A stretch of DNA of 64,000 nucleotides from Mycobacterium sp. Aquia_213. GTDB taxonomy: Bacteria > Actinomycetota > Actinomycetes > Mycobacteriales > Mycobacteriaceae. Each line of letters starts with the position of its first letter. The stretch's first letter is position 1. The stretch spans positions 3,472,001 to 3,536,000 of the forward strand of contig NZ_CP113116.1 in assembly GCF_026625985.1 (NCBI RefSeq). Reading direction: 5' to 3'. The position numbers and the translations under genes were made by a program. The notes under the pieces were generated by a model that did not search any database, had not been told where the DNA came from, and worked only from the letters and a program-made list of their open reading frames with translations. Positions 46,547 to 55,171 of the stretch are shown piece by piece.

Positions 46547-47931
46547 CCCAGCTCACTCGCTTTCTCGAGCTCGGTCAGCGCCGGCTCGATGGCATCGGCC
46601 ATTTGGTCGATGTCATTGGCGATCTCGGGGGTGGTGACAAATCCGAAGTCCAGGGAGTCCTGGTAGGAGAAGCAGGTGATGTTCAGGGCGACGTCCATCA
46701 CGGGCGGTCCCAGCGGCGCCAGCATGTCCAGTTTTGCTCCGGCCATGTACAGCGGCATCGGCGGACCGGGAACGTTCGACACGACCAGGTTGATCGGGGC
46801 GAGGTTTCGCGATAGCCCGCTGGCGGTGTAGGCACGTGCGGCCAGCTGCAGCAGCCCGGGCGGCGTGGTTTCGGTGAGCCCCATGATCTGATGCGCGGAC
46901 AGCGCCGCGGCCATTACCTTGGCGCTTTGCGTGCTTTCGTGGATGACCCGCAGCCGCTCGACGGGGTCGTCGATGTCGGTGGCAAGCGATGCCGTCATCG
47001 AGCTGATCTGGTTGCCGACGTCGTCCTTGCTCTCGTCGGTTCGGGTGGAGACCGGGATCTGGGCGATCAGCGGTTTGGCCGGCAGCTCACCGCGTTTCTG
47101 CAAATATTCGCGGGCGGCGCCGGCTACCAGCGCCAGCACGACGTCGTTGAGCTTGACACCGTAGGCGTCCTTGACGGCCTTGACCCGGGCCAGTTCGACG
47201 CGGGCGCCGGTGATCCGCCGGTGCGGCGAAACCGGTGCGTTGAACCGAGTCTTGGGCGCCTCGAAGAAGCGCGGCGGGCGACTGGTGAGACCCAGCGCGG
47301 CGATCTGCTGGCGGACCGTCTGCTCCACCAGCCGCGCGATCCGGAACGGTGTCTTGATGCCGACGTTGATCAGCGCACCCACCGCGCGCCGCTCGATCCC
47401 CGGAATCTTGATGCCCACCAGCGATCCCACCGTCTCCTGTTGCGGCGGACGGGGTTCCGGCGTGACGTCCAGCAGGATTTCACCCAGGCCGGCGCCGGAG
47501 ACGCCGTCGACGATCGCGTGATGCATCTTGGTCAGCGTGGCGATCCGGCCGCCCTCGACGCCCTCGATCACCCAGAGCTCCCACAGCGGCCGGGAACGGT
47601 CCAGCTTGTAGGACATCAGCCGGCCGACCAGCTCCTCGAGCTCTTTGCGCCGGCCGGGGGCGGGGACCCCGATGCGGCGGACGTGGTAGTCGACGTCGAG
47701 GTCCTCGTCTTCGACGAACCACGGCCGGTCCAGGCCGAGCGGCGCCCCGGTGACCCGCCAGCGCAACTGGGGCAGCTCGGGCAGTCGCTCGATCAGCAAC
47801 TCGCGCAGTCGCTGAAAGCTGTAATCCGGTGCATCGCTGGGATCGCAGATCGCCAGTGCGCCGACATGCATATGCCAACCCGCGGTTTCCGCAGACCAAA
47901 ACGCCGCATCAACGCTCGAAAGCCGCTTCAT
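46543..47931 (-). CDS. WS/DGAT acyltransferase (Rv1425-like)
   Basis: A 462-residue protein with the acyltransferase motif MHHAIVDGVSG (HHxxxDG) at about 141-147 and the later segments NDVVLALVAGAAREYLQ, SNVPGPPMPLYMAGA and LNITCFSYQDSLDFGF, all typical of the mycobacterial Tgs family. It makes triacylglycerol or wax ester from acyl-CoA. It converges on lipO and lies 115 bp downstream of whiA. Confidence 0.92.
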   Translation of the reverse strand: MKRLSSVDAAFWSAETAGWHMHVGALAICDPSDAPDYSFQRLRELLIERLPELPQLRWRVTGAPLGLDRPWFVEDEDLDVDYHVRRIGVPAPGRRKELEELVGRLMSYKLDRSRPLWELWVIEGVEGGRIATLTKMHHAIVDGVSGAGLGEILLDVTPEPRPPQQETVGSLVGIKIPGIERRAVGALINVGIKTPFRIARLVEQTVRQQIAALGLTSRPPRFFEAPKTRFNAPVSPHRRITGARVELARVKAVKDAYGVKLNDVVLALVAGAAREYLQKRGELPAKPLIAQIPVSTRTDESKDDVGNQISSMTASLATDIDDPVERLRVIHESTQSAKVMAAALSAHQIMGLTETTPPGLLQLAARAYTASGLSRNLAPINLVVSNVPGPPMPLYMAGAKLDMLAPLGPPVMDVALNITCFSYQDSLDFGFVTTPEIANDIDQMADAIEPALTELEKASELG

Positions 47932-48001
47932 GCGATGACCGTAGTCCTTGCCAGCAAACGAAGTCGAACAATCGCCAACAAACCCACCACGCCCCCCATA
48001 T

Positions 48002-48025
48002 CGCCCGCCGCTTCGCGGCTGGGCG
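48002..48025 (-). terminator. GC-rich hairpin after whiA
   Basis: A strong stem-loop (CGCCC-GCCGC, loop TTC, GCGGC-T-GGGCG, one bulged base) begins 22 bp after the whiA stop and before the WS/DGAT start. There is no T-tract. It most likely ends the uvrC-rapZ-yvcK-whiA transcript. Confidence 0.6.
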
Positions 48026-48046
48026 GTTACCCCCGAGCGCAGCTAG

Positions 48047-49024
48047 TTAAGCATCCTCGAGCAGATCTGGCGTCACCGCCGACTCGGTGTCGGGGATGCC
48101 TTCGACCTTCGCCTTGCGGTCGGCCATCGATAGCAAACGCCGAATACGGCCCGCCACAGCATCTTTCGTCATGGGAGGGTCGGCGAGTCGGCCCAGTTCC
48201 TCCAGCGAGGCCTGCCGGTGTTCAACGCGCAGCTTGCCGGCCGAGGCCAGATGGTCGGGGACGGTATCGCCGAGGATCTCCAGCGCCCGCTCCACCCGGG
48301 CGGCCGCGGCGACGGCGGCCCGTGCCGAGCGGCGCAGGTTGGCGTCGTCGAAATTGGCCAGCCGGTTGGCCGTCGCCCGCACCTCGCGACGCATCCGGCG
48401 TTCCTCCCAGATGAGCCGAGTGTCCTGGGCGCCCATCCGGGTCAGCAGTGCGCCGATCGCCTCGCCGTCGCGCACCACCACGCGATCGGCACCGCGCACC
48501 TCGCGGGCCTTGGCGCTGACCCCGAGCCGGCGGGCCGCGCCGACCAACGCCAGCGCCGCCTCCGGGCCGGGGCAGCTGACCTCCAGCGCCGAGGAACGTC
48601 CGGGCTCGGTCAGCGACCCGTGCGCCAAAAAGGCACCCCGCCACGCGGCTTCGGCGTCCCCGATGCTGCCGCCGACCACCTGGGCGGGCAGACCGCGTAC
48701 CGGGCGCCCCCGCATGTCGAGCAGCCCGGTCTGGCGGGCCAGCGCCTCACCGTCGTTGGCGACCCGCAGCACGTATCGGGTGCTCTTGCGAATCCCGCTG
48801 GCCGACAACACATGCACGACCGCGTTGTAGCCGTAGAGGTCGAAGATGTCCTTGCGCAGCCGGCGGGCGATGTTGCCCAGATCCACCTCGGCCTCGACGA
48901 CCACGCGGCCACCCACGATGTGCAGCCCACCGGCGAAGCGCAGCAGGGAGGTGACCTCGGCTCGACGCGCGCTGACCGATTTCACTACCAAGCGGCTCAG
49001 CTCGTCCTTGACTTCGGTCGTCAT
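48047..49024 (-). CDS. whiA: WhiA, sporulation/division regulator homologue
   Basis: A 325-residue protein with the N-terminal LAGLIDADG-like fold (VTSLLRFAGGLHIVGG, then AFLAHGSLTEPGRSSALEVSCPG) and a C-terminal HTH (LEELGRLADPPMTKDAVAGRIRRLL). It lacks the catalytic acids of homing endonucleases. In actinobacteria it works with WhiB to control cell-division genes. ATG at 49024 overlaps the yvcK stop by 4 nt; the in-frame GTG at 49030 is less likely. Confidence 0.95.
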   Translation of the reverse strand: MTTEVKDELSRLVVKSVSARRAEVTSLLRFAGGLHIVGGRVVVEAEVDLGNIARRLRKDIFDLYGYNAVVHVLSASGIRKSTRYVLRVANDGEALARQTGLLDMRGRPVRGLPAQVVGGSIGDAEAAWRGAFLAHGSLTEPGRSSALEVSCPGPEAALALVGAARRLGVSAKAREVRGADRVVVRDGEAIGALLTRMGAQDTRLIWEERRMRREVRATANRLANFDDANLRRSARAAVAAAARVERALEILGDTVPDHLASAGKLRVEHRQASLEELGRLADPPMTKDAVAGRIRRLLSMADRKAKVEGIPDTESAVTPDLLEDA

Positions 49025-50097
49025 CGCCACGCGTCGTCACCCCTTGGTCCGCTGCCAGCCGGTCCGTTCACGCCCGTCGTTGAACTTTCACCGTCAACCC
49101 GAATCTCTGCGGTGGCCTTCGCCGAAGGCGCTGCCGGACCCGTGCGGCCCGTTCGGACCCCGTCCAGGGCCGCCGCAAGCTTGCCCGGATCATGTAAAGG
49201 TGTACCAGGTCGGGACACGTCGGCGAAGTGGACCTCGGCCTTTAGCAGGGTCGCGGTGCGGCGCAGTTGTTCGCGCTCGCGCTCGCTCGGCACTCGATCG
49301 GCGTCGATGATGATGTCGTTGACGGTGAACCCGGGTGCATGCTGGGCCAATACGTGCAGATGGCGCTCCACCGAGAACCCGGCCGTCTCCCCCGGCTCGG
49401 CCACCAGGTTGAGCACCAGGGCGCGGCGGGCCGACGTGGCACGCAGCGCGGCGACCAGCTCCGGGACCAGCACGTGCGGGATCACGCTGGTGAACCAGGA
49501 TCCGGGCCCCAGCACCACCAGGTCGGCGGCCATGATCGCGTCGACGGCCTGCCGGGTCGCCGGCGGATCCGGCGGCAGCAGCCGCACCCGGCGCACCTTG
49601 CCCGGGGTGGTCGCGATCGCGACCTGACCGCGAATCTGCCGGAACATCCGCGGGTCGGCCTCCAGGCCGGACACATCGGCCTCGATCTGCAGCGCGATCG
49701 GGCACATCGGCAACACCCGCCCCTTGACGCCGAGGATGCGCCCCAGCTCGTCGAGGGCGGCGACCGGATCGGCCAGCACCTCCGACAGCCCGGCCAGCAT
49801 CAGATTGCCGATCGGATGTCCGGCCAGCGCGCCGGTGCCGCCGAATCGATGCTGCATGATGGTCGCCCACAGTCGCCCGTATGGACTGTCAGATGCCAAC
49901 GCCGCCAACGCCATTCGCAGATCACCCGGTGGTACCACGTCCAATTCGCTGCGCAGCCGGCCCGACGAGCCGCCGTCGTCCGCGACGGTCACCACGGCAG
50001 TGACGTACGGCGTCAGGCGGCGCGCCGCGGACAGCGTCGCATACAAGCCGTGCCCACCGCCCAGCGCGACGATGCCCTCGCTCTGTGGTGGATTCAT
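49021..50097 (-). CDS. yvcK: YvcK/CuvA family protein (UDP-sugar binding)
   Basis: A 358-residue CofD/YvcK-fold protein, with VALGGGHGLYATLSAARRL, VTVADDGGSSGRLR and the LVVLGPGSWFTSVIPHVLVP loop. In mycobacteria CuvA binds UDP-sugars and supports peptidoglycan synthesis and virulence. The last 60 residues are low-complexity and rich in Gly, Pro and Ser. It overlaps rapZ and whiA by 4 nt each. Confidence 0.93.
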   Translation of the reverse strand: MNPPQSEGIVALGGGHGLYATLSAARRLTPYVTAVVTVADDGGSSGRLRSELDVVPPGDLRMALAALASDSPYGRLWATIMQHRFGGTGALAGHPIGNLMLAGLSEVLADPVAALDELGRILGVKGRVLPMCPIALQIEADVSGLEADPRMFRQIRGQVAIATTPGKVRRVRLLPPDPPATRQAVDAIMAADLVVLGPGSWFTSVIPHVLVPELVAALRATSARRALVLNLVAEPGETAGFSVERHLHVLAQHAPGFTVNDIIIDADRVPSEREREQLRRTATLLKAEVHFADVSRPGTPLHDPGKLAAALDGVRTGRTGPAAPSAKATAEIRVDGESSTTGVNGPAGSGPRGDDAWR

Positions 50098-51026
50098 TCG
50101 CGGCCCAGATCCCGGTGCAGCACCCGCACCGTGAGTTGCTCATCGGCCCGCAACAACTGCATCAATGCCTCCGCGATCGCGACACTGCGGTGTTTGCCGC
50201 CGGTGCAGCCGATCGCGACCGTCATGTAGCGCTTGCCCTCCCGGCGGTAGCCGTCGACAACCAGAGATAGCAGCCGATGGTAAGCGTCGAGAAACTCCGC
50301 CGCCCCCGGTTGGCCCAATACATAGTCGCGCACGGCGGGGTGCTGGCCGGTGTGCGGCCGCAATTCGTCGACCCAGTGCGGGTTCGGCAGGAATCGCACA
50401 TCCATCACCATGTCGGCGTCCATCGGCAGCCCGTACTTGAAGCCGAACGACTCGACGGTGACGCTCGTCGACGTGGCCGCGTCACCACCGAAAGCGCGCT
50501 CGATGCTTTCCCGCAGGCCCCGCACCGACAGCGTGGAGGTGTCGATGATCAGGTCCGCGGTCGCGCGAACCGGTGCCAGCATCCTGCGTTCGGCCGCGAT
50601 GCCCTCGGCCAGCGTCTGCTGGCCCTGCAGCGGGTGGCTGCGCCGATTCTGTTCGTAGCGGCGCACCAGCATGTCGTCGGACGCTTCCATGAACACCACG
50701 CGCGGGTTGATGTTGCGGGTGGCCAGTTCGTTGCGGACCTCGTCGAGGTCGCCGGTGAATCCGCGCGACCGCACGTCCATCACGACGGCGAGCTGGGTGA
50801 TCCGCGATCCGGCCGCCAGCCCGAAATCCACCATCCGGGTGATCAGCTGGGGAGGCAGGTTGTCGGCGACATACCAGCCGAGGTCCTCGAGCACCTTGGC
50901 GGCGGTACCCCGCCCGGCGCCCGACAATCCGGTGACCAAGACGACGTCGATCCCGGCGGCATCCCCCGGGTGGCCGTCGCCGCGCTCCGCGTGCGCAGAC
51001 CGCTGCTCGCTGTCGTGACTCGTCAT
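50094..51026 (-). CDS. rapZ: RapZ-like nucleotide-binding protein
   Basis: A 310-residue protein. The N-terminal P-loop is VTGLSGAGRGTAAKVLEDLGWYV, with Arg where the usual Walker A has Lys. Then comes the ADNLPPQLI segment, the MDVRSRGF strand and a C-terminal domain with VAIGCTGGKHRSVAIAEAL. In E. coli RapZ controls amino-sugar synthesis; no RNA partner is known here. Both ends overlap the neighbouring genes by 4 nt (ATGA). Confidence 0.92.
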   Translation of the reverse strand: MTSHDSEQRSAHAERGDGHPGDAAGIDVVLVTGLSGAGRGTAAKVLEDLGWYVADNLPPQLITRMVDFGLAAGSRITQLAVVMDVRSRGFTGDLDEVRNELATRNINPRVVFMEASDDMLVRRYEQNRRSHPLQGQQTLAEGIAAERRMLAPVRATADLIIDTSTLSVRGLRESIERAFGGDAATSTSVTVESFGFKYGLPMDADMVMDVRFLPNPHWVDELRPHTGQHPAVRDYVLGQPGAAEFLDAYHRLLSLVVDGYRREGKRYMTVAIGCTGGKHRSVAIAEALMQLLRADEQLTVRVLHRDLGRE

Positions 51027-52984
51027 GCCGAGGCTCCCGGTTGTTCGGGTTGCTCGGGTTGCTCGGGTCGCAGCGCCTCGAGGACGGCCGTGGCCGTTGC
51101 CACGCCGATACCCGGAATGGCGGTGATCTGGTCGACGGTGGCCTCCTTGAGGCGAGCTATCGATCCGAAGTGAGTGACCAGCGCTTTGCGGCGATGTTCT
51201 CCCAATCCTGGCACCGAATCCAGCGCTGAGGCGGTCATTCGCTTGGATCGCTTGCTGCGATGGTAAGTGATCGCGAACCGGTGCGCCTCGTCACGCACCC
51301 GCTGCAGCAAATAAAGTCCCTCGCTGTTGCGCGGCATGATGAGGGGATCCGGCTCGGACGGCACCCACACCTCTTCCAGCCGCTTGGCCAGCCCGATCAC
51401 CGCGACATCGGTGATGCCGAGCTCGTCGAGAACGGCGCTGGCCGCATTGACTTGCGGCGCGCCGCCGTCGACGACGTACAAATTGGGCGGATAGGCGAAC
51501 CTGCGTGACTTGCCTTCCGCGGAAAGCATATTCGGGTCGCTCTGGTCACTGAGGTGGCGCAGGAAGCGGCGCCGGGTCACCTCGGCGATGGAAGCAACGT
51601 CGTCGGAGCGCCCAAGACCCGCGGCCTCCCGGATTCCGAAGTGCCGGTAGTCCGACTTGCGCGGCAGGCCGTCCTCGAATACCACCAGCGAGCCCACCAC
51701 ATCGGTGCCCTGGACGTGGCTGACGTCGACACACTCGATGCGCAACGGCGCGTCGGCCAACCCCAGCGCGTCCTGAATATTCTGCAGCGCCGCGGATCTG
51801 GCGTTGAAGTCACCGGCTCGCTTCAGCTTGTGTTGCTGCAGTGCCTCTTTCGCGTTGCGCTGCACGGTTTCGGCCAGCGCCCGCTTGTCGCCGCGGCGCG
51901 GCACCCGCAGCACGACCCGGGATCCGCGCAGCCCGGACAGCCAGCTCGCCAACTCGTCGGCATTCGACGGCAGGCACGGCACCAGCACCTCGCGCGGAAC
52001 CGGGTTGGCGGATTCGTCGGCGGCGCCACCCAGCTCCGCCTGGTCGCCGTAGAACTGCGTCAGGAACTGCTCGACCAACTGCTCTTCGCCGGAATCGCCT
52101 GGGTCAGCAGCTTTTTCAACGATCCACCCGCGCTGACCGCGGACCCGGCCACCACGGACGTGAAACACCTGCACCGCCGCCTCGAGTTCGTCGTCGGCGA
52201 AGGCCACCACGTCGGCGTCGGTGCCGTCGCCGAGCACCACGGCCTGCTTCTCCATCGCCCGCTTGAGCGCGCCGAGGTCGTCGCGAAGCCGTGCGGCCCG
52301 TTCGAAATCGAGCTGATCCGACGCCGCGTGCATTTGCTGTTCCAGCTCGCGAGCGAACCGGTCGGTCCGGCCGGACAGGAAGTCGCAAAAGTCGTCGACG
52401 ATTTGACGATGTTGCTCGGCGCTGACCCTGCCGACACAGGGCGCCGAGCATTTGTCGATGTAACCGAGCAGACACGGACGGTCGATCTGCTTGTGCCGCT
52501 TGAAAACTCCGCCGGAACAGGTTCGCGCGGGAAACACCCGGGTGAGCAGATCCAGCGTCTCCCGGATCGCCCACGCGTGCGAGTACGGGCCGAAATAGCG
52601 CACCCCCTTGCGCCGCGGGCCGCGATAGACCATCAGCCGGGGAAACTCCTCGTTGAGGGTGACGGCCAGCACCGGGTAGGACTTGTCGTCGCGGTAACGC
52701 ACATTGAAACGTGGATCGAATTCCTTGATCCAGTTGTATTCCAGCTGCAACGCCTCGACTTCGGTGTTGACCACTGTCCACTCGACCTTGGCCGCGGTGG
52801 TCACCATCTGCCGGGTGCGCGGGTGCAGATTCGCGATATCGGCGAAATAAGACGTCAGCCGGCTGCGCAGGCTCTTGGCCTTGCCGACGTAGATCACCCG
52901 CCCGTGCGTGTCCCGGAATCGGTAGACGCCCGGCTCGACCGGAATGGATCCGGGAGCGGGACGATACGTGGCGGGATCTGGCAC
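51023..52984 (-). CDS. uvrC: UvrC, excinuclease ABC subunit C
   Basis: A 653-residue full-length UvrC. It has the GIY-YIG domain (about 15-95, GVYRFRDTHGRVIYVGKAKSL), the Cys-containing region, UVR domain (FERAARLRDDLGALKRAMEKQ), RNase H-like endonuclease half (CVDVSHVQGTDVVGS, VVDGGAPQVNAA) and C-terminal double HhH (SVPGLGEHRRKALV, AIPGIGVATATAVLEAL). It cuts both sides of DNA damage. It begins the four-gene overlapping unit. Confidence 0.96.
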   Translation of the reverse strand: MPDPATYRPAPGSIPVEPGVYRFRDTHGRVIYVGKAKSLRSRLTSYFADIANLHPRTRQMVTTAAKVEWTVVNTEVEALQLEYNWIKEFDPRFNVRYRDDKSYPVLAVTLNEEFPRLMVYRGPRRKGVRYFGPYSHAWAIRETLDLLTRVFPARTCSGGVFKRHKQIDRPCLLGYIDKCSAPCVGRVSAEQHRQIVDDFCDFLSGRTDRFARELEQQMHAASDQLDFERAARLRDDLGALKRAMEKQAVVLGDGTDADVVAFADDELEAAVQVFHVRGGRVRGQRGWIVEKAADPGDSGEEQLVEQFLTQFYGDQAELGGAADESANPVPREVLVPCLPSNADELASWLSGLRGSRVVLRVPRRGDKRALAETVQRNAKEALQQHKLKRAGDFNARSAALQNIQDALGLADAPLRIECVDVSHVQGTDVVGSLVVFEDGLPRKSDYRHFGIREAAGLGRSDDVASIAEVTRRRFLRHLSDQSDPNMLSAEGKSRRFAYPPNLYVVDGGAPQVNAASAVLDELGITDVAVIGLAKRLEEVWVPSEPDPLIMPRNSEGLYLLQRVRDEAHRFAITYHRSKRSKRMTASALDSVPGLGEHRRKALVTHFGSIARLKEATVDQITAIPGIGVATATAVLEALRPEQPEQPEQPGASA

Positions 52985-53125
52985 GTATCCAGGCTAGTAG
53001 CCGCTAAACGGGCGGCGGCAGATCGGGATCGCGTGGCGGAAATCAGCCGCTTTTCGCCCGGCGCGAACACGTCGGACGGTTTGGGCGGACTCGGTTCGGG
53101 CTAAGCACCGGGTTAACTGTGCCGC

Positions 53126-53131
53126 TACAGT
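53126..53131 (+). promoter_or_regulatory. Candidate -10 box for the haemophore-like gene
   Basis: TACAGT fits TANNNT. A transcript starting near 53138 would have a short leader containing GGAGGGAG before the ATG at 53159. No convincing -35 was found. Confidence 0.4.
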
Positions 53132-53158
53132 GGGGGCAAAGCTGGAGGGAGCTTACAA

Positions 53159-53497
53159 ATGAGGAAACGACCGTTGGCCGGGCTGGCCGTTGGGGTTAGC
53201 TGTCTGGCATTGTCGTTGAGCGCGGGGGCGGGTGTCGCATCAGCTGTCCCCGATATCGGACCGATGGTCAACACCACCTGCACCTACGACCAGGCGATGC
53301 GGGCGGTGCACGCGGAAAACCCGATGGCCGCTCAGTACCTGGACCAATCGCCGCCCAACCTGCAATTTCTGCAAACGTTCATGGCTTCGTCGCCGGACCA
53401 GCGGGTCAACCTGCTGAAGCAGATTCAGAACAACCCGGGAGCCGACCAGGCGTTCCCGATCTTCAAACAGATGATGACCGACTGCAAGAACTACTGA
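53159..53497 (+). CDS. Secreted haemophore-like protein
   Basis: A 112-residue protein with a Sec signal peptide (MRKRPLAGLAVGVSCLALSLSAGAGVASA, cleavage ASA-VP, about residue 29). The mature part has two Cys (NTTCTYDQAM and TDCKNY) and a helical middle (QYLDQSPPNLQFLQTFMASSP, then QRVNLLKQIQNNPGADQAF). This is the pattern of the mycobacterial haemophore/haem-binding family (Rv0203-related). GGAGGGAG precedes the ATG by 7 nt. It may carry haem outside the cell. M. tuberculosis has a lectin gene (Rv1419) at this position instead, as I recall. Confidence 0.72.
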   Translation: MRKRPLAGLAVGVSCLALSLSAGAGVASAVPDIGPMVNTTCTYDQAMRAVHAENPMAAQYLDQSPPNLQFLQTFMASSPDQRVNLLKQIQNNPGADQAFPIFKQMMTDCKNY

Positions 53498-53504
53498 GCA
53501 AACT

Positions 53505-54188
53505 TCAGGCAGGCCGGCTGTCGAGCTGCGCTCGTCGTTTCGCAGCCCAGTCGGCCATGGGGAATCCGGGTTTGAAGTCGCAGGCCGACAGCATCAGCGC
53601 GGTGCGCGGAACCACGACCAGCCCGTAATCGCAGGTCCAATCCGCGCGGGTCATGGTCCACACCAGGACTCCGCTCGACGGTGTGCCGAAGGAACTGAGC
53701 CGCATCGGCCGGAAGTCCCCGAGGGACGAATGGCCGATGGCGTCGCCGTGGCACTTCGACACGGCGCCGAACCCCTTCCAGACCACCTCATGGGCGTTCA
53801 ACTTCTTGTCGTAGACGTCGGCCGATTCGGCGTAGAGCGCCGGACCGCCGAATTTGTATTCCGATTCGGCATGGTCCGACGAGCGGGCCGGTGGCAGCGG
53901 CGAACCCTTGAACAGCAGCGCCGCGGCGCATTCGGTTGGCTGCACGCTGGTGAAGTAGGTGGCGCCCACCGGGACCGCCCGCGCCACACCGAACGGAGTC
54001 GTGTCGCCGTCCTGCAGCAGCAAGTCGCGCGCCGGAATCCCTGCGGGCGACGGGGCGGCGGACGTCGTACCCCCGGGCGGGGACTGCTCGGGAGCCCGAA
54101 TCGCACGGCCGCTGACCGATGTGGTGCACGCGCACGTCGTCAACGCGATCAGCAACGTCGCGACCGCCCCCCGCAATTGACGTGCCAT
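53505..54188 (-). CDS. lprH: Lipoprotein LprH
   Basis: A 227-residue lipoprotein with signal core LRGAVATLLIALTTCAC; the modified Cys is Cys19 or Cys21. A Pro/Ser/Gly linker follows, then a sensor-like beta-rich domain with paired Cys (PTECAAALLF, VSKCHGDA, DWTCDYG, LSACDF). It resembles the PknH extracellular sensor-like domain family by layout. Ligand unknown. It is downstream of the PH-domain gene and converges on the haemophore gene. Confidence 0.85.
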   Translation of the reverse strand: MARQLRGAVATLLIALTTCACTTSVSGRAIRAPEQSPPGGTTSAAPSPAGIPARDLLLQDGDTTPFGVARAVPVGATYFTSVQPTECAAALLFKGSPLPPARSSDHAESEYKFGGPALYAESADVYDKKLNAHEVVWKGFGAVSKCHGDAIGHSSLGDFRPMRLSSFGTPSSGVLVWTMTRADWTCDYGLVVVPRTALMLSACDFKPGFPMADWAAKRRAQLDSRPA

Positions 54189-54224
54189 CGGGCGATCCTA
54201 CGACAATGTCGCCGCTCTCGTTGT

Positions 54225-54695
54225 TCAGCGCGCGCGCAGGTCAGGCCGATAGCGGGCCAGCAGCGACCGCACGGAGTCCATGGCATCCACGGCCCGGTCC
54301 TTGTCGACGGCCTGGATCGCCATCACCGGGATGTACTCGTCGTCGGGCAGGTCGATGTGCGCCCAGCGACTGCCGGCCGGAAAAGACACGCCAACCAGCT
54401 CTGACCATGGAACTAACCTGTCTCCCAACAGGTTTCGCACCGAAAGCCCGGCGGGCCCGACTCGCAGCCGGGGCCGGGCGAACAGGAGGATGAGGCCGGC
54501 AATGACGAGCCCCAGAACGGCCATCGCCACCTGGTCGGCGGTTTGGAAGATCACGCCACTGGAGCTCACCTTGAGCAGCACGCCGACGGCAATATGCGCC
54601 ACGGCGATCAGAAATGCTGCACCGTAAGCAAATATCGGCGTCCAATGCGGACGCAGTTCAACATCCCATTCCGCACGGGACGACAGCCGAGTCAC
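54225..54695 (-). CDS. Membrane protein with bacterial PH domain (Rv1417-like)
   Basis: A 156-residue protein with two membrane helices (IFAYGAAFLIAVAHIAVGVLL and QVAMAVLGLVIAGLILLF) and a C-terminal PH-like domain (LRVGPAGLSVRNLLGDRLVPWSELVGVSFP, split over strands). The GTG start overlaps the ribH stop by 4 nt. Despite that link to riboflavin genes, nothing in it suggests a role in flavin synthesis. Confidence 0.85.
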   Translation of the reverse strand: MTRLSSRAEWDVELRPHWTPIFAYGAAFLIAVAHIAVGVLLKVSSSGVIFQTADQVAMAVLGLVIAGLILLFARPRLRVGPAGLSVRNLLGDRLVPWSELVGVSFPAGSRWAHIDLPDDEYIPVMAIQAVDKDRAVDAMDSVRSLLARYRPDLRAR

Positions 54696-55171
54696 GACCG
54701 AGCGCGCAGGTCACGCAATGTCAGCGCGGCGGTCAACGCGGCCCCGGCGGCCTGAGCTCCCTTGTCCTCCGCGGACGTCGGCAGGCCGGCCCGGTCCATG
54801 GCCTGCTCCTCGGTGTTGGTCGTCAGCACCCCGTTGCCTACCGGCGTCGAAGCGTCCAGGGAAACCCGCGTCAGACCCTGGGTCACCGCATCGCAAACGT
54901 ATTCGAAATGCGGTGTTGCACCGCGGATTATGACGCCGAGGGCAATGACGGCGTCGTGGTTGCGGGCGAGTTCCTGGGCCACCACCGGGATTTCGATCGC
55001 GCCGTGCACCCGGACCACCGTCGGGCTGTTGATGCCGGACTCCGCGGCCACTTTCTGGGCGCCGGCCAGCAGCGCTTCGCAGATCGTGCTGTGCCAGGTG
55101 CTGGCGACGATGCCGAGCCGCATGCCGGACGCGTCGAGCTCCCCCACCTCGGGAACGCCGACTCCACTCAC
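54692..55171 (-). CDS. ribH: Lumazine synthase (RibH)
   Basis: A 159-residue protein that forms 6,7-dimethyl-8-ribityllumazine from the RibA2 and RibD products. Seen are VHGAIEIPVVAQ (substrate loop), ALGVIIRGATPHFEYV with the catalytic His, and the PVGNGVLTTNTEEQA phosphate loop. GTG at 55171 overlaps the ribA2 stop; the frame is open far upstream but that is antisense-like text within ribA2. Confidence 0.95.
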   Translation of the reverse strand: MSGVGVPEVGELDASGMRLGIVASTWHSTICEALLAGAQKVAAESGINSPTVVRVHGAIEIPVVAQELARNHDAVIALGVIIRGATPHFEYVCDAVTQGLTRVSLDASTPVGNGVLTTNTEEQAMDRAGLPTSAEDKGAQAAGAALTAALTLRDLRARS

